Positions 1 to 6,930 of a stretch of DNA of 8,239 bases are shown one piece after another (the first letter of the stretch is position 1; every line of letters begins with the position of its first letter). The notes under the pieces were generated by a model. It saw only the letters and a program-made list of their open reading frames with translations, was not told where the DNA came from and made no database searches. Location: contig JAIEFH010000096.1 in the NCBI GenBank assembly GCA_029067025.1, positions 1 to 8,239 on the forward strand. Direction: 5' to 3'. The DNA is from Oscillospiraceae bacterium (GTDB lineage Bacteria; Bacillota; Clostridia; Oscillospirales; Oscillospiraceae). A program made the position numbers and the translations under genes.

Positions 1-109
1 GGGTAGCCGGCGCAGTGCTGTTCTCAGCAGCTGGAGCGCCGCAGGCGGTCAGTGTCAGCGCCAACAGGAAAAAAGCCGCCAAAAGCGCAAAAGTCAGTCT
101 GTCTTTCAT
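1..109 (-). CDS. N-terminus of a lipoprotein, cut by the window edge
   Basis: This is the first 36 codons of a protein that continues past the left edge. It begins MKDRLTF and then has a hydrophobic run ending in the lipobox LTAC, with Cys23 as the predicted lipidation site. Ala, Ser, Thr and Pro residues follow, as in the linker of an exported, membrane-anchored lipoprotein. The ATG at 109 is chosen because an AAAGG-type ribosome binding site lies about 9 nt upstream, and because the ATG at 117 meets a stop two codons later. It starts 18 nt after the preceding decarboxylase-family gene, so it is probably the next gene of the same operon. Its function cannot be told from this fragment. The lipoprotein signal is clear. 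Confidence 0.75.
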   Translation of the reverse strand, partial: MKDRLTFALLAAFFLLALTLTACGAPAAENSTAPAT

Positions 110-127
110 TGTTTCATGCCTTTCTGG

Positions 128-880
128 TTACTTGTTAACTGCTTCATTGACACACCGCAGGGCGTTCAGGCTGCGGGGATAGCCGATGAAGGGGATGTTT
201 GTGGATATGATCTTGATGAGGAACTCCTTATCGTTGCCAAGACGCATATTGGCGGCAGCGTGGCTGGTGAGTTGGGGCTCGCACCCGCCCTGGGCCGCCA
301 GGAAGCAGAACGTAATCATCTCCCGCTGTTTGTGATCCAGCCCTTTGCGGGTGTAGTAGTCGCCGAAGCAGTTGTCCACAAGCCAGTGGTTGATGTGACG
401 GCTCTCCTCCGGGCCGGACTGGGCGAAGCCCCGCATTCCCTCGCCGAATATGTCGATCTGGGCCTGCTCCCCAGCTTTCAGGCGGTTTTCTGTGGTGGTG
501 GTTGCCTGGGACTCCAGGGGGAGCGCCACGCCCCGCTGGATCAATACATCATTCACCACGTGGAGGAAGGGGAACACCCGGCCGATACCCAGGTAGGCCA
601 CCGCCTGGTAGACGATTTCCTTGACCTCCACCGGAGTGACGCCGAAATTCAGCGCTGCTGGGAGCATGGACCGGAACTCGTCAATGCCCTGGCATCCCAG
701 GAGATACGCCAGATGGGACATCATGGTGGTGCGGTCGTCCAACTGCACCTGGCTGACCACCTCGTCAAAGGCGAAGTTGTCGAACCGCTCGATAAACTCC
801 GGGTCGGTTTTCAAGAGTTTGGACTGGTAGCCGGGGAACATCCTCTCGTGGTAATCATGAGCCGCTTTTGAAATAGCCAT
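128..880 (-). CDS. Carboxymuconolactone decarboxylase (CMD) family protein, two tandem domains
   Basis: This is a 250-aa cytoplasmic protein with two CMD-like helical domains, at about residues 30-115 and 165-248. The first carries the family pattern LGCQGIDEF...AALNFGVTPVEVKEIVYQAVAYLGIGR. The second carries AAQGGCEPQLTSHAAANMRLGN. The CxxC pair of AhpD-type peroxidases is absent, so an alkylhydroperoxidase role is unlikely. CMD proteins act on carboxylated lactones or related small molecules, and two-domain members are common beside aldo/keto reductases in anaerobes. The reaction here is unknown. A GTG at 889 would add three residues, but GAGGAG lies 8 nt upstream of the ATG at 880, which decides the start. 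It follows the ferredoxin-fused reductase by 12 nt and is almost certainly co-transcribed with it. Confidence 0.85.
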   Translation of the reverse strand: MAISKAAHDYHERMFPGYQSKLLKTDPEFIERFDNFAFDEVVSQVQLDDRTTMMSHLAYLLGCQGIDEFRSMLPAALNFGVTPVEVKEIVYQAVAYLGIGRVFPFLHVVNDVLIQRGVALPLESQATTTTENRLKAGEQAQIDIFGEGMRGFAQSGPEESRHINHWLVDNCFGDYYTRKGLDHKQREMITFCFLAAQGGCEPQLTSHAAANMRLGNDKEFLIKIISTNIPFIGYPRSLNALRCVNEAVNK

Positions 881-892
881 ATGACACACTCC

Positions 893-2044
893 TCATTTTC
901 TGGTGGGGAAGCTGCTGCCTGTCTCGAACTTCTCCGCCACCGCTTTCAAATGCTCTGTGATGGAAAGGTGCTGGGGGCAGGCTTTTTCGCACTGCTTGCA
1001 GCCGATGCACTCGCTGGCTTTGCCGTGGGTCAGAGCGGTGTTGTTGTAGTACACCGCCTGGCTGGAAAAGCTGCCAGTGGTGCGGGTGATGTTATTGTAC
1101 AGGGCAAAATACTGGGGGATTGCAATGTTTTTCGGGCAGCCGTGGGTGCAGTAGGCGCATCCGGTGCAGGGTACGGCGGTGTTGGTCTCAATAATTTTGG
1201 TGACCTCCCGGATGACAGCCAGTTCTTCCTCGTTCAGCGGCTCGAAATCGGCAAATGTGGCGGTGTTGTCCAGCACCTGCTCCATGGTGTTCATACCGGA
1301 CAGCACCCTCGTCACCTCGGGCTGGCTGGCGGCGAACCGCAGGGCCCAAGAAGCATTGGAGGCGTCGGGGGCGTAGTCCCGCAGCAGCTTTTCCGCCTCC
1401 TCGGGCAGGTTCACCAGGGTGCCGCCCTTGCAGGGCTCCATAACAGTCACCGGCTTGCCGTACTTGCGGACAACCTCCAGACAGCGGCGGGACTGGACGT
1501 TGGGCTGCTCCCAGTCGGCGTAGTTCACCTGGAGCTGGATGAAGTCGAAGATACCGGCGTACTGGCTCAAAATCTCGTCCAGCAGCTCCGGCGTGTCGTG
1601 AAAGGACATACCCAGCTGGCGGATCTTCCCTTCCGCTTTTTTCTGGGCGGCAAAGCCAAAAGCATCATATTTCCGGCATTTCTCATACACGTTGGTACCC
1701 ATGTTGTGGAGCAGGTAGTGATCAAAAAACTCCACGCCGCAGTTGGTGCGCTGCTCATTGAAAATCTTCCCCAGATCCTCGCTGTCCTTGAAGTCCCGCA
1801 GGGGCAGCTTGCTGGCCAGTTGAAAAGCGTCCCGTGGGTGACGCTCCACCAGGGCATAACGCACCGCCTCCTCAGCGTGATAGCCGTGGTAGGTGTAGGC
1901 AGTGTCGAAGTAGGTGAAGCCCTGGGCCAGAAAGGCGTCAAACAGGGTGTTGATCTTCTCATAGTCGAAAGAGGCCGGGTCGTCCTGTCTCAGCGTGGGC
2001 AGGCGCATACAGCCAAAGCCGAAATCCTTTTTATTCTGTTCCAT
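893..2044 (-). CDS. Aldo/keto reductase with C-terminal ferredoxin domain (2 x [4Fe-4S])
   Basis: This 383-aa cytoplasmic oxidoreductase has an aldo/keto reductase barrel (about residues 5-285) fused to a bacterial ferredoxin module (about 288-360). The full catalytic tetrad is visible: D47 and Y52 in FDTAYTYHG, K79 in LASKLP, and H113 in DHYLLHN. The ferredoxin part has two clusters of the C-x2-C-x2-C-x3-C-P type, at C293/C296/C299/C303 and C346/C349/C352/C356. The family reduces or oxidises carbonyl/alcohol groups. The Fe-S module suggests electron exchange with ferredoxin or a flavoprotein, although partners are generally uncharacterised. AAGGAAGGGA sits 6 nt before the ATG. The gene starts 17 nt after the SLH-flavodoxin gene and lies 12 nt before the CMD gene. 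It is a paralogue of the reductase at 5154-6263, but with an intact active site. Confidence 0.92.
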   Translation of the reverse strand: MEQNKKDFGFGCMRLPTLRQDDPASFDYEKINTLFDAFLAQGFTYFDTAYTYHGYHAEEAVRYALVERHPRDAFQLASKLPLRDFKDSEDLGKIFNEQRTNCGVEFFDHYLLHNMGTNVYEKCRKYDAFGFAAQKKAEGKIRQLGMSFHDTPELLDEILSQYAGIFDFIQLQVNYADWEQPNVQSRRCLEVVRKYGKPVTVMEPCKGGTLVNLPEEAEKLLRDYAPDASNASWALRFAASQPEVTRVLSGMNTMEQVLDNTATFADFEPLNEEELAVIREVTKIIETNTAVPCTGCAYCTHGCPKNIAIPQYFALYNNITRTTGSFSSQAVYYNNTALTHGKASECIGCKQCEKACPQHLSITEHLKAVAEKFETGSSFPTRK

Positions 2045-2061
2045 GCTCTGTCCCTTCCTTT

Positions 2062-4071
2062 TCAGCCGTCAATACTCACCAGGGTGTACTCCCGGCTGCC
2101 CAGGCCGATGTCCTCGGCGTGCTCCAGGGTGTGCAGACCATTTCGGGACTCAATGCGGTTCACCAGAGAGGCCCCATCTCCGTCCTTCTGGGCGTAGATC
2201 AGGTCAACACAAACCTGGTCCAGCGCCACCGGGTCGGTGGAAGCCAGGATGCCGATGTCGTGTAAATCAGGTTCGGCGGGGTTGCCGTCGCAGTCGCAGT
2301 CCACGCTGAGCCGGTTCATCACGTTGACGTACACAATCTGGCCATCCAGCGCGTCCACCACAGATTTTCCAGCCTCGGCCATGGACTCGGTGAAGGCGGT
2401 CTGATCGCCGCCCCAGGCATTGGTCCGGCTGGTGCCGCCGCTGTGAATCCAGCACTTGCCCTCGCTGGAACCCAGGCCGATTGAAATGTTCTTGACGGCC
2501 CCGCCAAAGCCCGCCATGGCGTGGCCTTTGAAGTGGGACAGCACCAGGTAAGAATCATAGTCCTCAAAGTGAGCGCCCACATAGTTTTCCGTGAGCCGGG
2601 AACCGCCGCTGACAGGCAGGGTCATAGAACCGCTTTCATCCAGAATTACCACGTCGGCGATATCATTGAAGCCGTGATCCTTCGCCACCTGGTAGTGCAT
2701 GGCGGTGCTGGCCCGGGAGCCGCCGTAGGCGGTGTTGCACTCCACGATGGTGCCGTCCACCTCATGCACCACATTGGCGATGAGTTCGGGCCGCAGGTAG
2801 TTGCTGGCAGGGGGTTCACCGGTGGACAGCTTCACCGCCACCTTGCCGGTGGGGGTCCAGTTCAATGCCTTGTATACCGCCAGCAGCCCCTCGGGGGAAA
2901 TGTCAGTGGTCATGTAGACCACCGGGCTATCGCCTGTTTCCTCCTTTGCCAGCAGGCCGGAGGTACTCAGCCAATCTGTGACGGCTTTTTCTGCCGATGG
3001 CTGGTCGTTCTGCGCGGTAGTCCCCGCCACCGCCAGGCCATCCAGCACATCTGCGCCGGGACAGGCGCTTTTGATGCTGGCCACGGTGCCGGACAGGCCG
3101 CTTCCTGCGTGGGTGCAGAAGGGCACAATGGTCTTGCCGGTGAAATCGTAGCTTTCCAGGAAGGTGTACACCGCCATGGGCATATCGCCCCACCAAATGG
3201 GGTAGCCCAGGAAAATCACGTCATAGTCCGCCATGTTGTCCACTGCTGCGGTCAACCCTGGGCGGGCATTTTCGTTTTTCTCCTTCTGTGCTACTTCCGT
3301 ACACGCATCGTAGTTGTTTGGATACGGGATCACAGCGGCAATTTCAAAGGTATCGCCGCCTGTCTGCGCCGCAATCATATCGGCAATGATGTGGGTATTG
3401 CCCTTTTCGATCACGCCCACGCCGTAGTTTTCGCCGGCGCGGGAGAAATAGGCCACCAGGGTTTTGCTGTCCTGCTCGGTGGAGCCTTCTTTGTTCAAAT
3501 GGGCATAAAAGGCTTCCGCCGCCTCAGCCCTGGTAGCCGCTGTTTTAAGGGCGGGGTCTCCGGTCCATACGGGGTCTTCGCCCATGTAGCGGCGGACCAT
3601 CATGTCCAGCTGCTCATGGGTCACCGGGTCGTCTGTTCCAAACAGGCCGTTGCCGTAGCCCCGGACAATGGCCTGACTGTTGGCCCAAACCACGGCGTCG
3701 GAGTACCACTGGCCCGCCCGGGTATCGGTAAAGGCCGGGACGCCGCTGACGGCAGGCTCCCCTGCGGCCCGGTAGAGGACCGTGGCCACCATGGCCCGGG
3801 TCAGGGTGCCGTTCGGGGAAAACGCGGTGGCGGAGGTGCCCTGCATCAGCTCCTGCTCATAGCACCAGGCCACGGCAGGAGCATAGGCCGCGTCAGAGGG
3901 TACGTCGGTGAAGGGCAGGGAAGCTGACGTTCCTGCCGCCAGGGACTGTACCGAGACCGTCTGGCTGGCTTGAGCGGAGGGTTCCATCTGCTCCGCTCCA
4001 CAGCCGGAGAGCATGGAAGCCAGCAGCGCGGCGGCCAGACACAGGGCCGCGATCCTTGTCTTGATGTTCAT
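2062..4071 (-). CDS. Surface lipoprotein: SLH repeats + flavodoxin domain + DUF362 domain
   Basis: This is a 669-aa exported multidomain protein. The lipoprotein signal ends in LSGC (Cys24). Two SLH repeats follow at about 54-104 and 114-164, then a half repeat with a TRAE motif at about 169-193. SLH repeats bind cell-wall polymers. A flavodoxin-like domain covers about 203-372, with the phosphate-loop segment TLVAYFSRAGENYG, then YPIWWGDMP and FCTHAGSGLSGT, and would bind FMN. Residues 383-667 match DUF362, with the signature DIGILASTDPVALDQVCVDLIY and an ESRNGLHTLEHAEDIGLGSREY tail. The CxxCxxCxxxCP ferredoxin insert found in many DUF362 proteins is missing; a CDCD cluster (C592, C594) remains. 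AGAAAGGA lies 7 nt before the ATG. The frame is open throughout, so this is a genuine fusion in the assembly. Both a lipid and a wall anchor place the redox domains outside the membrane. Function is unknown. Confidence 0.88.
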   Translation of the reverse strand: MNIKTRIAALCLAAALLASMLSGCGAEQMEPSAQASQTVSVQSLAAGTSASLPFTDVPSDAAYAPAVAWCYEQELMQGTSATAFSPNGTLTRAMVATVLYRAAGEPAVSGVPAFTDTRAGQWYSDAVVWANSQAIVRGYGNGLFGTDDPVTHEQLDMMVRRYMGEDPVWTGDPALKTAATRAEAAEAFYAHLNKEGSTEQDSKTLVAYFSRAGENYGVGVIEKGNTHIIADMIAAQTGGDTFEIAAVIPYPNNYDACTEVAQKEKNENARPGLTAAVDNMADYDVIFLGYPIWWGDMPMAVYTFLESYDFTGKTIVPFCTHAGSGLSGTVASIKSACPGADVLDGLAVAGTTAQNDQPSAEKAVTDWLSTSGLLAKEETGDSPVVYMTTDISPEGLLAVYKALNWTPTGKVAVKLSTGEPPASNYLRPELIANVVHEVDGTIVECNTAYGGSRASTAMHYQVAKDHGFNDIADVVILDESGSMTLPVSGGSRLTENYVGAHFEDYDSYLVLSHFKGHAMAGFGGAVKNISIGLGSSEGKCWIHSGGTSRTNAWGGDQTAFTESMAEAGKSVVDALDGQIVYVNVMNRLSVDCDCDGNPAEPDLHDIGILASTDPVALDQVCVDLIYAQKDGDGASLVNRIESRNGLHTLEHAEDIGLGSREYTLVSIDG

Positions 4072-4092
4072 TTCATCGTCCTTTCTGATTCA

Positions 4093-4449
4093 CTAAAAAA
4101 TGATGTCTACGATCCACCCCGTACCCAACGCAAACAGGATGGTGAAAGCCAGGTACAGCGCAAACCGCTTTACGCCCAGCACGATCTTCACCGCGCCTAA
4201 ATTGGTAATCTTGGTGGCGGGACCGGTGATCATGAACGCTGCCGCACTGCCCATACTCATGCCGTCCGCTAGCCATGCCTGTAACAGCGGAATAGTTCCG
4301 CCACCACAGGCATAGAGCGGCACTCCGATGGTTGCTGCCATGAGTACCCCAAAGCCTCGGTTGTTCCCAAACAGGTCCGCCACCAGGTCAGCGGGTACAT
4401 ACCGCTGGAACAGGGCGGATACCCTCTGCCGCGTCCGTGAGAAAGCCAC
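4093..4449 (-). pseudogene. C-terminal remnant of an ArsP/YraQ-type (DUF318) permease
   Basis: The 118-codon frame encodes, from about residue 12 onward, the last third of a predicted permease. The characteristic loop IGVPLYACGGGTIPLLQAWLADGM is followed by AAFMITGPATKITNLGA and a final membrane helix, FALYLAFTILFALGTGWIVDIIF. Family members are around 300 aa with eight or more helices, so the N-terminal half or more is missing. The first roughly ten codons (GTG at 4449, MAFSRTRQRV) are the aldo/keto reductase sequence read out of frame, with no good ribosome binding site. This marks a deletion junction at about 4415-4440. Whatever the full protein transported, this piece cannot be a working channel alone. 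It ends 21 nt before the SLH-flavodoxin gene. Confidence 0.8.
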
Positions 4450-5065
4450 GCGCCAAGGGCCTGTACGGAACCAGTCCTATCCCCATTTCTTCCAGCATGG
4501 GAAGAATTTCTTCTTCAGGCTCACGCCACATCATGTTGTATTCGCTCTCAATAGCCGTGACGGGGAAGACGGCGTTTGCCTTGCGCAAGGTCTCCATGCT
4601 GGGTTCGGAAATGCCCCAGTTCAGGATTTTCCCCTCCGTGTGAAGTTGGGCCATCGTTTCCGCAACGGTTTCGATTGGCACCTTGGGATCAACGCGGTGT
4701 GTGTAATAGAGATCGATCCGATCGGTTTGCAGACGTTTCAGCGATCCCTCCACAGCCCGTCGGATCTTTTTTGGCGAACTGTCTATCAACATATGTCCGA
4801 ACTGAAATTTCACACCACATTTCGTGGCGATCACTACATCGTCCCGAATGGGTTTCAGTGCCTCACCTACCAGGCTCTCGTTTCTGCCTCCTCCACCATA
4901 AAGCTCCGCTGTATCAAACATTGTGATGCCCTGCTCATAGGCCTTGCGGATGATTTTGATGGCCTGAGCTTTGCTGTCAGTGCTGTAATCCCTGCCGATG
5001 GTCATGCAGCCAAGCCCAATCGCGGACACTTCCAACTTGCTTTTACCGAGAATCCTTTTATCCAT
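4388..5065 (-). pseudogene. Truncated aldo/keto reductase (Tas/COG0667-like), C-terminus lost
   Basis: This encodes 225 aa, of which about the first 210 are a clean aldo/keto reductase. Visible features are MDKRILGKSKLEVSAIGLGCM, catalytic D51 and Y56 in FDTAELYGGGGRNE, K82 in ATKCG, H123 in DLYYTHRVD, and RPLARGFLT at 202-210. Full-length relatives run to about 310-330 aa and carry the C-terminal strands and the nucleotide-binding R-x-x-N region. Here the frame passes instead into out-of-frame permease DNA and stops 15 residues later. The ribosome binding site TAGGAGG, 7 nt before the ATG, is excellent, so it is probably still translated. Without the last barrel strands and cofactor loop, activity is unlikely. 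It lies 88 nt downstream of the ferredoxin-fused reductase. Confidence 0.85.
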
Positions 5066-5153
5066 TTCACTGCCTCCTAAGATTTTTCCACGGTTCGCTG
5101 TATCACGGCAGCTGTACGAGTAAAGCTATGATTTCTCAACCTCAGGTCATAGC
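5066..5153 (-). promoter_or_regulatory. 88-nt operon gap with an inverted repeat and a weak promoter-like pair
   Basis: This is the only long gap inside the operon. It holds GCTATGA-N15-TCATAGC (arms 5125-5131 and 5147-5153). Inside its loop lies TTGAGA (5134-5139), which is 17 nt from TACAGC (5111-5116) on the minus strand, a weak -35/-10 pair. No convincing T-tract follows, so it is not a clear terminator. It may be an internal promoter with an operator, or an intercistronic RNA hairpin. Confidence 0.3.
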
Positions 5154-6263
5154 CTATCGCGCCCGAAAATACGCTGCAATTTCCTTCATTTTTGCGCTCT
5201 GCTTCGTGTGGAAGGGACAGCGCCGATCACAATGGCCGCAGCCGGTACAGGCGTCTGCGTTGATAGTCAGCTTATCGTAGTGATCCGCCGCCATAGCGTC
5301 CCCGGCAAGAGTCAGATCGTAATATTTGTTCACCAGCCCCACGTCGATGCCCGCAGGGCAGGGCAGGCAGTGGTTGCAGTAAACACAGTTCCCCATGGCC
5401 GCCGCTGGGGTGAACTGGCCGATGACTGAATAGTCCTTCTCCTCCAAAGGTGCCCCGGCAAACCCCAACAGGGCGTTCAGGTCGTCCATCCCCCGCACCC
5501 CAGGCACTACGGACAGCACCCCGGGCCTGTCAAGGGCATACTGGATGCACTGGTAGCGGGTCATTGCGACATGGAAGGGGGAGGTCTTGGCGTCCAGCAG
5601 CTTGCCGCCGTGGAACGGCTTCATGACGGAGATTCCAATACCCTCCGCCTCACAACGGCGGAACAGCCCAGCCCGCTCTGATGTGGAGCCGATACCCAGC
5701 TCATCTCCTTGCTCCAAATCATAAGCCGGGTTCAGGGAGAACATCATCAGATCCATCAGCCCTGTATCCAGTACTTGATGTGCGACGGACGGCGAGTGGG
5801 AGGAGAAACCGATATGCCGAACCTTCCCGTTAGCCTTCATTTCCTGAACATAGTCCAGGATACCGGAGGACTTCAATTTTTCAAAATCATCGACCTCGTC
5901 TACGCAGTGGAGAAAGCCGAAATCGGCGTAATCCGTCCCCAACGTCTCCAGTTCCCAGGCAAAGGTTTCCTTGATCTGCCGGAGATCCCGCGACCAGCCA
6001 TACTCACCCTTTTCGTTGTAAACCGCCCCAAAGTGGAGTTGGAAGAATACCTTCTCCCGCTGACCGGCAATGGCTCTGCCAAAGGGAGCGTACACACTGC
6101 TGCCCCCGCCGCACAGGTCGAAGAAGTTGATGCCATGGTCGACGGCGGTACGGATCACCTGCTCGATCTCCACGTCCGGGGCCTTCTGAATGCCGCCCAT
6201 ACCCAGGCCCAGAACACTGAACCGTTCATTTTCGCTCCCATGTGGAAGCTGACGATATTCCAT
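5154..6263 (-). CDS. Ferredoxin-fused aldo/keto reductase with a degenerate catalytic tetrad
   Basis: This is a 369-aa cytoplasmic protein with an aldo/keto reductase barrel (about 10-280) and a C-terminal ferredoxin module (about 288-352). The Fe-S ligands are C293/C296/C299/C302 (the last gap is two residues, not three) and C339/C342/C345/C349-P. The active site departs from the classical one. D49 is present in FFDLCGGGSSVY, but position +5 is Gly rather than Tyr. The usual TK segment reads FFQLHFG, with a His at the Lys position. H119 in FLHCVD remains. This pattern belongs, as I recall, to a recognised Firmicute subfamily, so it may use different chemistry rather than be inactive. GGGGGA about 6-7 nt before the ATG supports the start. 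It follows the flavin reductase gene by 17 nt, in the same operon. Confidence 0.88.
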   Translation of the reverse strand: MEYRQLPHGSENERFSVLGLGMGGIQKAPDVEIEQVIRTAVDHGINFFDLCGGGSSVYAPFGRAIAGQREKVFFQLHFGAVYNEKGEYGWSRDLRQIKETFAWELETLGTDYADFGFLHCVDEVDDFEKLKSSGILDYVQEMKANGKVRHIGFSSHSPSVAHQVLDTGLMDLMMFSLNPAYDLEQGDELGIGSTSERAGLFRRCEAEGIGISVMKPFHGGKLLDAKTSPFHVAMTRYQCIQYALDRPGVLSVVPGVRGMDDLNALLGFAGAPLEEKDYSVIGQFTPAAAMGNCVYCNHCLPCPAGIDVGLVNKYYDLTLAGDAMAADHYDKLTINADACTGCGHCDRRCPFHTKQSAKMKEIAAYFRAR

Positions 6264-6280
6264 GATTTTTCCCCCTGTTC

Positions 6281-6817
6281 TTATGCCTTTATTGTTTTAC
6301 CCATTTCAAACGCCTTTTCATAGGCGGGGTGACGCAATGCGTCCCCCTTGTCCCAGGCCCCTGTGCCATAGATGATACCTTTTTCCTCTGCCCCCGGCAG
6401 ACAGCGCAGGAAGCCCCGCAGTCCAGCAATGGTCTCATCTGCGGCAGAGTGCTGGGGATCGGCGGCAGTGACAATGAAGTAGAACTGCTTATTTTTGATC
6501 TGCGTGTACCGGGAAAAGCAGCGGTCGATGAACAGCTTCATCTGAGCTGCCATGGAGTAGAAATACACTGGTACGGCCAGCACGATCACGTCCGCCGCAA
6601 TCACCTTCTCCAACACCTCTGTCATGCCGTCCTTCTGGACACAGGAGTGGGTCTCTCCGCAGCCGCAGCAAGCCATACAGGGGTGGATGTCCAGTCCTGC
6701 CAGACGGATCTTTTCCGTGGCGTGCCCCATCTGGGCCGCGCCCTTCAAAAACTGGTCGCACAGCAGATCAGAGTTTCCATTCTTCCGGGGACTGGAACTG
6801 ATAGCCAAAACCTTCAT
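6281..6817 (-). CDS. Flavodoxin-like NAD(P)H-dependent FMN reductase / iron-sulfur flavoprotein-like
   Basis: This 178-aa cytoplasmic flavoprotein is the first gene of the redox operon. The FMN phosphate-binding loop is SSSPRKNGNSD (residues 7-17), and PVYFYSMAAQMKLFIDR (83-99) is the second flavin-contact segment. Between them, C47-x2-C50-x2-C53-x5-C59 followed by KDGM fits the compact cysteine motif of Isf-type iron-sulfur flavoproteins, so a [4Fe-4S] cluster is possible. Such proteins pass electrons between NAD(P)H or ferredoxin and small acceptors. The frame is open to 6946, but those extra codons overlap the promoter. GGAAGGAG at 6824-6831 lies 6 nt before the ATG at 6817 and 3 nt before the ATG at 6820, so MKVLAIS is the preferred start. 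It stops 17 nt before the next gene. Confidence 0.9.
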   Translation of the reverse strand: MKVLAISSSPRKNGNSDLLCDQFLKGAAQMGHATEKIRLAGLDIHPCMACCGCGETHSCVQKDGMTEVLEKVIAADVIVLAVPVYFYSMAAQMKLFIDRCFSRYTQIKNKQFYFIVTAADPQHSAADETIAGLRGFLRCLPGAEEKGIIYGTGAWDKGDALRHPAYEKAFEMGKTIKA

Positions 6818-6859
6818 CATGTTCTCCTTCCTATTATATTGCTGGTTCTTGATACTTTT

Positions 6860-6888
6860 ATTGTACATAAGTCTGTCAGCGGAATCAA
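6860..6888 (-). promoter_or_regulatory. Sigma-A-like promoter of the redox operon
   Basis: On the minus strand, a -35 element TTGATT (6883-6888) and a -10 element TACAAT (6860-6865) are separated by exactly 17 nt. The predicted start is an A near 6853, leaving a leader of about 36 nt with the ribosome binding site at 6824-6831. It lies downstream of the LysR terminator, so the operon has its own promoter. Confidence 0.75.
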
Positions 6889-6909
6889 TTCGGATTTCGA
6901 GGGGTTCTT

Positions 6910-6926
6910 CATAAGCAAAACTTATG
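6910..6926. promoter_or_regulatory. Candidate LysR-type regulator binding site (T-N11-A) at -65
   Basis: The sequence is a perfect dyad CATAAG-N5-CTTATG containing the T-N11-A pattern of LysR-type operators. Its centre (6918) is 65 nt upstream of the start predicted from the promoter at 6860-6888, the usual position of the high-affinity recognition site. A further CATAAG half-site at 6866-6871 abuts the -10 element, where an activation site would be expected. The adjacent LysR gene is the obvious candidate regulator. Confidence 0.65.
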
Positions 6927-6930
6927 TGAA

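Noticed and set aside
116..871. Plus-strand open frame opposite the CMD-family gene
   Set aside because: The minus-strand frame has two recognisable CMD domains and a good start. The plus-strand frame is its mirror.
881..2197. Long plus-strand open frame of 438 codons
   Set aside because: It lies antisense to the ferredoxin-fused aldo/keto reductase, whose catalytic and Fe-S motifs are unmistakable. The plus-strand peptide has no recognisable domain and is a by-product of GC-rich codon use.
2521..3927. Long plus-strand open frame of 468 codons
   Set aside because: It is antisense to the SLH-flavodoxin-DUF362 gene, its Gly/His/Val-rich composition is typical of a shadow frame, and it has no ribosome binding site of note.
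4388..4449. Programmed +1 frameshift joining the reductase and the permease fragment into one protein
   Set aside because: The frames would fit a +1 shift, but both proteins lack essential parts at the junction and no shift-prone site or stimulatory structure is evident. A deletion explains the data better.
4328..5080. Plus-strand open frame across the truncated reductase and junction
   Set aside because: It is antisense to clear aldo/keto reductase sequence and crosses the deletion junction, so its length is accidental.
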